Shown: positions 15,557 to 24,000 of the stretch, piece after piece
How the letters are laid out: each line of letters opens with the position of its first letter
How positions within the stretch are numbered: position 1 is the first letter of the stretch
From: Clostridium sp. CAG:343
GTDB lineage: Bacteria; Bacillota; Clostridia; TANB77; CAG-508
Direction: 5' to 3'
Length of the DNA: 27,381 bases
NCBI GenBank assembly: GCA_000431335.1
Contig: FR888024.1
Span: forward strand, 1-27,381
Notes under the pieces: generated by a model
The model's database searches: none
Told to the model about the DNA's origin: nothing
Seen by the model: the letters and a program-made list of their open reading frames with translations, nothing else
Translations under genes and position numbers: made by a program

Positions 15557-15983
15557 TAGGATTCTCCTTATTATCATTTTTTAATAATTCAGCAATTTTA
15601 GCTACATTTAATAAGTTAGCATATTGGTCTAATTTTTCTTTTCGACCTTCTCTTAAATAGGGCTTTAAAGAATATAATAAATTTGACCTTGGATCATTTT
15701 TGTTGTTCATTTTTTCCATAACAGATTTCATTTTTAAAATAGTATTCATATCTATATTGTTAAAATTAAAAGAATTATTTGAAGAGTTTTGCTCTGATTC
15801 TGTATTTCCGTTAGTATTTGAATTATTTGATTGGCCTTGGGAAGGAGAAGTATTTTGCATCATGGAAGAGAAATTTTGTATCATTTCTGGGGGAATTTGA
15901 GAAATAACATCATTAAGTTCTCCCTTATTCATCATATTTTTTAATTTGTTTATTGTATTTTCATCAAAATTAAAGTCGCTCAA
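15549..15983 (-). CDS. Unknown clostridial protein with a conserved-looking C-terminal helical motif
   Basis: A 144-residue protein, function not recognised. A short N-terminal helical region (NTINKLKNMMNKGELNDVI) is followed by a Ser/Asn/Gln-rich low-complexity linker at about 45-72. The more structured C terminus contains DMNTILKMKSVMEKMNNK, NLLYSLKPYLREGRKEKLDQY and ANLLNVAKIAELLK. The LKPYLR...RKEKLDQY pattern recurs, to my memory, in unnamed clostridial proteins. Start: TTG at 15983 with AGAGGTGA just upstream; the GTG at 15992 lies within that site. It is the first gene of a pair with the 125-residue gene, overlapping it by 8 bp. No signal peptide. Confidence 0.7.
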   Translation of the reverse strand: MSDFNFDENTINKLKNMMNKGELNDVISQIPPEMIQNFSSMMQNTSPSQGQSNNSNTNGNTESEQNSSNNSFNFNNIDMNTILKMKSVMEKMNNKNDPRSNLLYSLKPYLREGRKEKLDQYANLLNVAKIAELLKNDNKENPNA

Positions 15984-16083
15984 AAATATCACCTCTTAAA
16001 TAAATATATTCATAAATCTCTTAACTATGTATTATTATATGAAATAAAAAGTATAAATGTTACAAAGAAATGAGGCTTAAATT

Positions 16084-16112
16084 ATGACATAAAACAGATA
16101 TATATTTATAAT
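16084..16112 (+). promoter_or_regulatory. Distal promoter (P1) of the surface protein operon
   Basis: ATGACA (16084-16089), 17 bp, TATAAT (16107-16112): five of six and six of six consensus bases. It would give a leader of about 170 nt. Confidence 0.55.
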
Positions 16113-16127
16113 GTAATAAAACAGATA
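16089..16127. repeat. Direct repeat ATAAAACAGATA, 27 bp apart
   Basis: The 12-mer ATAAAACAGATA occurs exactly at 16089-16100 and 16116-16127. The first copy lies in the spacer of the distal promoter and the second just after its -10 box, so it may be a regulator binding pair. Confidence 0.5.
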
Positions 16128-16196
16128 CAAAAATGTAATATTTATAACAAATAAAATTAAATTGTGTTTCCGTAACAATAAAACAACAATTAACAT

Positions 16197-16232
16197 AAAA
16201 AGTATCGAAAAACGCTTAAAAGTATTGAAAAA
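16197..16232. promoter_or_regulatory. Twin 15-nt direct repeats, 21 bp apart, over the proximal promoter -35
   Basis: AAAAGTATCGAAAAA (16197-16211) and AAAAGTATTGAAAAA (16218-16232) differ at one base. The 21-bp period equals two helical turns, so both sites face the same side of the DNA. The second copy covers the -35 TTGAAA at 16225-16230. This is the layout of an activator or response-regulator site. Confidence 0.5.
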
Positions 16233-16253
16233 AATGGAAAAGAGAGTTATAAT
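16225..16253 (+). promoter_or_regulatory. Proximal promoter (P2) of the surface protein operon
   Basis: TTGAAA (16225-16230), 17 bp, TATAAT (16248-16253), 36 bp before the start codon. Confidence 0.7.
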
Positions 16254-16289
16254 GGTACATAGAGATATTATAATCTAAGGAGGATTACT

Positions 16290-19200
16290 ATGAAAAATAA
16301 AGTATTAAAAATAGTGACAGTCATTATATTGTTGGCAACTCTAACTATGGCTAACTTTATTTACGTTGGCTATGGATTAGTAAGCTATGCAGCAAGTAGT
16401 ATAGCTACAAATCATCAAAATGTAGAATTTGATGCACAATTAAAGGAAGGGAATATCTTATCTTTATTAATTAATGTAAAAAAAGAAGGATATTTTAATG
16501 GAGAAATTACTTTGGAAAATAGTAATTTTACTATTGACACACAGCAAAGTAATCAATATATAAACAAAATTGAAGATAGTAAAATAGTGTTAAATCAAAT
16601 AAATGCTGGAACTACAGCACAAGTTGATTTGAAAATCAAATCTGTTAATAAGGAGATATTTGATGCAGGTTTATTAAGTGCGGTAAGTAAGTTGAATTTA
16701 AATGGTAAATACATGGATAGTACACAAAAAGATATTACCATAAAAGCTTCAAGAGAAGTAAAATTAGAATATGTTGATAATAACACAGTGGATAATATAG
16801 AAAGTACAACAAATATTATAACTAATAAAATAATGAAAGTATCAGGAGAAGATAAAAGAGTTGTACAATTAGAAGTTGCTTTAGGATTAAAAGAAAACAA
16901 TTATCCTATAAAGGAAATGGAACTTCAAATGAAAATACCAACTATAAATAATAAACAACCAACTATAGTGAAAAAAATAGATTTTAATACTATGACACAT
17001 TGGGATTATAAATATGAAGAATCTGCAGTTGAAATTAAATTTACTAATGAACCAAATGAACAAAACAACATTTTATGGAAAAAAGAAGGTAACGAAAAAG
17101 TTGTTTTGACATTAATCTATGATAAAGATTCAACATTAGATAATATTACATTACAACCAGAAATAAAAGTAACATTATATGATGGAAAAGAGCTTTCAAC
17201 TAATACAGTTATAGACAAAACACAATTAAGTGAAGAAAAAGATGCTATAATACAAACAACAGCATCAAATAGTGAAAGTTCAATTTATAAAGGAAAATTG
17301 TATTCAGGAATAGATAGAAGTTATGAAGAAACAACAAAAATTGCAGTAAATTTAGCAAATGCTGAAGATTATATTAAAGTTGCAGAAAAAGCAACTAACT
17401 ATGTAGGTGATGATGAAGAAGCAAGTGCAAATGTTGTATACAATAAAACTACTATAAAAAAAGAAGAATTTGATAAAGTACTTGGAGAAAATGGAAAAAT
17501 AACAATAACAAATGAAAATGGTGAAGTTCTTGCAACAATAGATAATGCAACACAAGTTGATGAAAATCAAAATATTGTTATTGATTATGAAGGAAAAGAA
17601 CCTAGTGCAATAGAAGTAAAAACAACAGCACCTATTAAAGAAGGAGACTTAGAATTAGTACATACTAAAACTATAAAAGAAAATCAAAACAAAGATTTAA
17701 TAAAAAAAGCAACAGAGCTTAATACTACTATTGAATATGGATATAATACAGAAATTACTAATAAAGTAGAATCAACAATAAAATTAGTGGAATCAAAAAC
17801 AGAAGCAAGATTAGAAGTAAATAAAGAAACATTATCCACAGTTGTTGATAATACAGTGGAAATGAAAGCAATATTAAAAGGAAATAGTGAACAATATAAT
17901 TTATATAAAAATCCAACAATTGCATTTGAATTACCAGAAGAAGTAGAAGAAATAAAAGTAAATAGTGTAGATTTAATTTATGATAATGAATTAAAGGTAA
18001 AAAATTACGAAGTAACTGGAAGAACTCTAAAAGTTTATTTAGAAGGAGAACAAAAGAATTACAAAGACTTAAGTATTGAAGGAACAGTTATTGTAGTAAA
18101 TGCAAATATTAATGTTAATAAAAAATCTGCTACAAAAGATTCTAAAATAACTATGATATATCAAAACAATGAAGAAACAAATAGTGATTCAAAAGAAATT
18201 AGAATTGTAGCACCAAAAGATGTTACTGCTATAAACAGCATAAAGGAATTAAATGTTGAGACAATAGGTCAAGAAGAAACAAAAAAAGTAGCATTGGCAA
18301 GAGGAAGTAAAACAAAACAATTAGAGACAGAAATAGAAATAGTTAATAATAATGAAAATGCAATTGAAAATGTTAAAATAATAGGAACATTCCCAACTAA
18401 AAATAAAGAAAACAATATGGATATAAAATTACTAGAGGGAATTACTTTAGAAGGTATAGATGGAGCAAAAATATATTATACAGAAAAAGAAGATGCAACT
18501 ACAGATGTAAAAGATTCTGGAAATGCTTGGACTGAAGAAATAACAGATACAAGTAAAGTAAGAAAATATTTAATTGATGTACCAAGTTTAGAAGCACAAT
18601 CAAGTATAAAAGGAACATATAAAGTAGAAATACCAGAATTATTAGAATATAATCAATCAGCAAAACAAGGCTATACAGTACAATATACAAACAGCCTATC
18701 AAAAACTGAAGGCGAAATGAAAGCGACTACTATAGAATTAGAAACAGGAATAGGACCAAAATTAGAAACAAAACTAACTCCAACAGTTTCTGGTTCAGAA
18801 GTAGCATCTAATAGTACAGTAAAAAACGGAGAAGTTATTAAATATAAAATTGAAGTATCTAATGTAGGAAGTGAAGATCTTACAAATGTAACATTACAAG
18901 GAGATGTTCCAGAAGGTACAACATTAGTAGAACCACAAGAAAATTATGAATATACAGGAGCTTCTTATTATAAAGAATTAACTGATAAAACTTATAATGC
19001 TAAAATAGATAAAATAAGAGCTGGAGAAGTTATAACAGGAACATATGAAGTAAGAGTAAATGCTGGAGTTGAGTCAGGAACAAAATTATTAAATACAGTA
19101 CAAGCACAATATGGAGATGTTATTAAAAAATCAAATGAATCTCAATTATTAACAGAAAGTGGAGATATACGAGTAAGTGTAAAAAGAGTTACTGATAGAA

Positions 19201-21035
19201 AAGTAGATTTATATGAATCTGGAACAGTAAGATATTTTGCTATTATAGAAAATTTAGCAAATTCTAAAAGCGAAGATGTAATAATAAATACTAATAAATC
19301 TGATAATATAGAACCATCTAGAGTAGTATTATTAACAGGAATGAAAACAGGAGAAAATGCAAATCAAGATGAATCTATAAATAGTGAAGAAATAGATTAT
19401 AGAGACGAAATGAATATAGGTTCTTTGGGAGCTGGAGAAGTAAAAGTTTTAAGTTATGATATGTCTATTAAAAAATTAGATAGTACAAATAAAATAGGAT
19501 TCTCAGTAATAGCCAAAGAAGGAAAAAGTGAATATAAATCTAATCGTATAGAAGAAAATATAAATAAAGTAAATGTTGCATTAAATATGACGACGAACAC
19601 ACAAAGTCAATATGTAAAAGCAGGAGATAACATTGAATATACAATTACAGTAAAAAATAATGGAACAGAAGGAGTAAGTGGACTAAAAATAATAGATAAA
19701 ATACCAAGTAGTTTAACAGTAGATAGTGTAACATTTGATGATGAAACAATAGAAGCATATAAAGATATAAATGATATAGAAATTTCTTGTGATATAGCTT
19801 CACAATCTGAGAGCACAATTAAAATATCAACTACAGTAAAATATTCAGTAGATAGAACAAATGCAGAACCAATTACAAATGTTGCATATGCAGAGATGTT
19901 AGGAGAAAGAGTTGCAACGACTTCAGAAATAAATCATATTATTGAAGCAAATAAAGAAAACGCAGATACAGATAAAGATGAGGATGGAAAAGGTAATGAA
20001 GATATTGCAAATGGAAGCAAAATGATAACAGGTGTTGCTTGGTTTGATGAAAATGCAAATGGACAAAGAGATGATTCAGAAAAAACATTATCTAATATAA
20101 AAGTACATTTATTAAATACAAAAACAAACAATTTAGTTAAAGACACAAAAGGAAACGTACTAGAGGCAACAACAAATGATAATGGAGTGTATGTATTAAA
20201 TAATATAGGAAGCGGAAAATACATTGTTGTATTTGAATATAATAAAACTCAATATGCATTAACAAAATACAAAGCAGAGAATGTTGATGAAAGCAGAAAT
20301 TCAGATGTTATGACAAATGAATTATCAATAGAAAACGAAAAACAACAAGTAGCTTCAACAGATATTATAGAAATAAATAATGAAAATGTTTCTAATATTA
20401 ATATTGGATTAATTGAATTAAAGAACTTTAACTTTAGATTAGACAAATATATTAGTAAAATACTAATTCAAAATTCAGCAGGAACAACAGTAAAAGAATA
20501 TACTGATGCAACTGTAGCCAAAGCAGAATTAGATGGAAAGAAAATTAATGGAACAACAGTTATTATTGAATACGAAATAAAAGTAACAAACATAGGTGAA
20601 GTTGACGGATATGTAAGAAAAATAGTAGATTACATGCCAAGTGACTTGAAATTTAGTTCTGAATTAAATAAAGATTGGTATCAAACAGGAACAGATCTTT
20701 ATAATACAAGTTTAGCAAACGAAAAAATAACAGCAGGACAATCAAAATCAGTTAAATTGACATTAACAAAGGCAATGACAGAAAATAATACAGGTTTAAT
20801 AAATAATACAGCGGAAATTGCAGAAAGTTATAATGAACTAGGAATAGCTGATAGCAAATCAACTCCTGGAAATAGAGTAAATGGAGAAAGTGATTATGGC
20901 TCAGCAGATGCAATATTAAGTTTAAAAACAGGTGGAGAAGTTTATATAGCAATTACAATTATAGCTATAATTGCATTAGGAATTCCAACATTTATTATAA
21001 TAAGAAAAAAATACATAAAAGGTGATAGAAAATAG
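16290..21035 (+). CDS. Large surface protein A with DUF11-type repeats, an SdrD-B-like domain and a C-terminal membrane anchor
   Basis: A 1581-residue secreted protein. The signal peptide ends near SYAA (residue ~35). Residues ~36-190 are an unrecognised domain. From ~203 the sequence matches protein C downstream (KEMELQMKIPTINNKQP; later FDKVLGENGKITITNENGEVLATIDN near 385-410). DUF11-like domains follow at about 840-945 (GEVIKYKIEVSNVGSEDLTN) and 1100-1215 (GDNIEYTITVKNNGTEGV). A D/E-rich Ca-binding-like run (DTDKDEDGKGNED, ~1230) precedes an SdrD-B-like domain at 1248-1335 (GVAWFDENANGQRDDSE). A last domain (~1345-1540) contains VDYMPSDLKF and STPGN. The end is SLKTG (1544-1548), a hydrophobic helix and RKKYIKGDRK, so it is membrane-held or perhaps sortase-processed. 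AGGAGG lies 6 nt before the ATG. The inferred role is a long stalk or adhesin. Confidence 0.85.
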   Translation: MKNKVLKIVTVIILLATLTMANFIYVGYGLVSYAASSIATNHQNVEFDAQLKEGNILSLLINVKKEGYFNGEITLENSNFTIDTQQSNQYINKIEDSKIVLNQINAGTTAQVDLKIKSVNKEIFDAGLLSAVSKLNLNGKYMDSTQKDITIKASREVKLEYVDNNTVDNIESTTNIITNKIMKVSGEDKRVVQLEVALGLKENNYPIKEMELQMKIPTINNKQPTIVKKIDFNTMTHWDYKYEESAVEIKFTNEPNEQNNILWKKEGNEKVVLTLIYDKDSTLDNITLQPEIKVTLYDGKELSTNTVIDKTQLSEEKDAIIQTTASNSESSIYKGKLYSGIDRSYEETTKIAVNLANAEDYIKVAEKATNYVGDDEEASANVVYNKTTIKKEEFDKVLGENGKITITNENGEVLATIDNATQVDENQNIVIDYEGKEPSAIEVKTTAPIKEGDLELVHTKTIKENQNKDLIKKATELNTTIEYGYNTEITNKVESTIKLVESKTEARLEVNKETLSTVVDNTVEMKAILKGNSEQYNLYKNPTIAFELPEEVEEIKVNSVDLIYDNELKVKNYEVTGRTLKVYLEGEQKNYKDLSIEGTVIVVNANINVNKKSATKDSKITMIYQNNEETNSDSKEIRIVAPKDVTAINSIKELNVETIGQEETKKVALARGSKTKQLETEIEIVNNNENAIENVKIIGTFPTKNKENNMDIKLLEGITLEGIDGAKIYYTEKEDATTDVKDSGNAWTEEITDTSKVRKYLIDVPSLEAQSSIKGTYKVEIPELLEYNQSAKQGYTVQYTNSLSKTEGEMKATTIELETGIGPKLETKLTPTVSGSEVASNSTVKNGEVIKYKIEVSNVGSEDLTNVTLQGDVPEGTTLVEPQENYEYTGASYYKELTDKTYNAKIDKIRAGEVITGTYEVRVNAGVESGTKLLNTVQAQYGDVIKKSNESQLLTESGDIRVSVKRVTDRKVDLYESGTVRYFAIIENLANSKSEDVIINTNKSDNIEPSRVVLLTGMKTGENANQDESINSEEIDYRDEMNIGSLGAGEVKVLSYDMSIKKLDSTNKIGFSVIAKEGKSEYKSNRIEENINKVNVALNMTTNTQSQYVKAGDNIEYTITVKNNGTEGVSGLKIIDKIPSSLTVDSVTFDDETIEAYKDINDIEISCDIASQSESTIKISTTVKYSVDRTNAEPITNVAYAEMLGERVATTSEINHIIEANKENADTDKDEDGKGNEDIANGSKMITGVAWFDENANGQRDDSEKTLSNIKVHLLNTKTNNLVKDTKGNVLEATTNDNGVYVLNNIGSGKYIVVFEYNKTQYALTKYKAENVDESRNSDVMTNELSIENEKQQVASTDIIEINNENVSNINIGLIELKNFNFRLDKYISKILIQNSAGTTVKEYTDATVAKAELDGKKINGTTVIIEYEIKVTNIGEVDGYVRKIVDYMPSDLKFSSELNKDWYQTGTDLYNTSLANEKITAGQSKSVKLTLTKAMTENNTGLINNTAEIAESYNELGIADSKSTPGNRVNGESDYGSADAILSLKTGGEVYIAITIIAIIALGIPTFIIIRKKYIKGDRK

Positions 21036-21055
21036 AAAGGAAAGGAGGTATAAAA

Positions 21056-24000
21056 ATGAGTAAGATAAAAAAATTAGCAGTTTTATGTTTTATGATATTA
21101 CTAGGAAGTTTTGTTATTACGAATTCAGTAAATGCTGAATCAAAGTATTTTTCATATAATGATTTATGCTATAATGAAACTTTACTTTGTGCACAACATC
21201 ATCAAAGTATGTATGGATCTACATATAAATTAATTACTGAAATAAATATAACAGGAAATAAATCAACAGGAAATGGTGCAACAGTAGAGAGTTGGCATAA
21301 TGCTAAATTGGCAGCAATTTTATCAAATAAAAGAGGAACATTAGAAAATTATGGAGGAAGTGATGTTGAAAATTTACCAGTGCAAAATGCAATATGGAAT
21401 TATTTAGGTACATGGCGTTCAGAAGTTGGATATAAACATGGAATTAAACAGGATTTCGTAAATAATTCAAAAGGTAATTTTAATACATCAATAGAAACAG
21501 AAGCAGAAGAGTATGCTAATAATTACAAAAATGGAAATTTGACACAAATAACTGATAAAACAGATAAAAGTAAAATAAAAGTAACACAATATACAGAAGG
21601 AAATGAACAATATTTAAGAGTAGGACCATTTAAATATGAATTTCCTGAAAAATTATCAGAAATTAATGTAATAACAGATAAAAATTCAAAAATGGAAATA
21701 AAATGTTTTGAAAAACGTATAAATGATAATCAATATTCTAAATATTCTAATATAAATCAAATTAAAAGTGGAAATGAGTTTTATATTAGTGTAAAGATGC
21801 CAACAGATGGTACAAGCCAGATAAAGAAAATTACAGTAAAAGGTAAAGCCAATGTAAAACATGTAACTATTAAATTCTGGGAAAGTACAAGTATGAGTCA
21901 ACAAAACCTATTACAATATAACTATAGTAATGAAGAAATAGATATAAATCAAACTTTTGATTATAATATAAAAATATTAGGAAATTTAAAAGTTATAAAA
22001 GTTAACAAAGATAATATAAAAATAAAATTACAAGGTGTAGGATTTTATGTACAAAATAAAGATACTAAAAAATGGGTAAAAGTAGAAAATGACACAGTAT
22101 CTTATACAGATAAAAAAGAAGATGCAACAGAGTTTATAACAGATAAAAATGGTGAAATTACAATTAAAAATTTAGTTGTAGGTACATATGTAGCTTATGA
22201 AACTAAAAACCCAAATTATGGTTATGAAATCATAAAAGAAGGACAAGAAAAGTCAATTACTGTAGATAAAACAGCAGAACTTCAAATTCCAAATAAGCAA
22301 AAATACATTAGACTTTCTGGATATGTATGGGTAGATAAAGTTTTTTCAAAACAAGCTTCTAGAAATGATTTATATAAAGATAATGATTATGATTCAAATG
22401 ATATATTATTAGATGGAATTACTGTGAGATTAATTGATAAAACAACAGGTAAAGTAGTGAAAGAAGCTAAGACAGCAGATGGAGGAAAATACTTATTTAC
22501 AGATGTTTTAGTAGATGAACTAGGAAATTATCATATAGAATTTGAATATGATGGATTAACTTATACAAATGTAATACCTCATATTGATAAAGATAATGGT
22601 TCAAAAGCTGCTGAAAATAGTAGTGTAAGAGATGAATTTAATAAAGGATTCTCAGTAATAGAAGGAAGTACAGAAAGTAATAAAGGTATTACAAAAGATA
22701 GTGCTGGAAATCCAAAATATGATTTAAATTATAACATTGACAAAAATAAACATACATCAACGCTTAACAATACAGGATTATATCCAATAACAGCTAATAC
22801 AAATGAAACAGGATATGTTATAAAAGACCACTTTACTCCAGGACAAGAAGAAATTAAGTATATAAATTTAGGTTTATATGAAAGAGAGCAACCAGACATT
22901 GCATTAGTAAAAGATTTATATAATGTAAATGTTGCAATAAATGGATATAACCATATATATGAGTATGCAAACAGATTTAATAATCAAGGAGAATATGGAG
23001 ACGGATTTAATGTAGGAGTTAAATTTGGAAATAAATATGGAAACATGTCATATACAAGAGCGATTTATGAAGCTGATAAAGAATATACAAGTTCAGATAA
23101 GAGCAAAGAATTAAAAGTATATGTAACCTATAAAATATCAATGAAAAATGAATCTTCTAATTTACAAGTACAAGTAAATAACATAGTAGATTACTATGAT
23201 TCAAATTATACATTAATAAAAACAGGAACAGGAATTGACGAAAAAGGAAATGTAACAGGAGATATTTCAAACAGTGGTAGTCAAAGTTATAATGATAAAT
23301 ATCAAAAAGTAATTATTAATACAAATTCAAAGATAGAGCATAATAAATCAGCAGATGTCTATGTACAATTCGAATTAAATAGAGATGCTGTACTTAAAAT
23401 CTTGAACGATAAAGAAAACTTAGATAATGTTGTAGAAATCAATTCTTATTCTGTATTTGATACAGATGGAAAAGTATATGCAGGAATAGATACGGATTCA
23501 AACCCAGGAAATGCAGTACCAGGAGATAAAACAACATATGAGGATGATACAGATTCAGCACCAGGTTTAAAATTAGTAGTTGCAGATAAGGCAAGAGAGA
23601 TGACAGGTAAGGTATTCTTAGATTCTACTTCAAATGAATTAAAGACAGGAGAAGTAAGACAAGGTGATGGAATGTATACAGACGGAGAAAAGGGAATTAA
23701 AGATGTAAAAGTTACACTTAAAGAGAATATAGAAAGCGGAAAAGTATATGAAGCAACAACAGATGAAAATGGTGACTTCTATATTTCAGGGTATATACCA
23801 GGTGATTACACATTAACTTATACTTGGGGAGATAAAGAATATACAGTTCAAAATTACAAAGGAACAGTTTATGACAAAAATAGATATGATGCAAATGTTA
23901 CAAATAAAGAATGGTATAAAACAGATGTAGATACTAGATATACTGATGCAATTGATAATTATAATACAAGGGAAAAAATTGATGATGAAATTGCAGAAGT

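Noticed and set aside
15557..15577. Upstream start at 15577 for the 125-residue minus-strand gene
   Set aside because: It lies before the AAGGAG site that fits the ATG at 15556.
15700..15900. A 66-codon + strand frame opposite the minus-strand unknown gene
   Set aside because: It is antisense to a gene with a clear ribosome binding site and coupled neighbour, and has no start signals of its own.
15984..15992. GTG at 15992 (minus strand) as start of the 144-residue gene
   Set aside because: It is part of the AGAGGTGA site; the TTG at 15983 has correct spacing.
16089..16232. A CRISPR array from the repeats before protein A
   Set aside because: There are only two copies of each repeat, they are 12-15 nt long, there are no regular spacers and no cas genes nearby.
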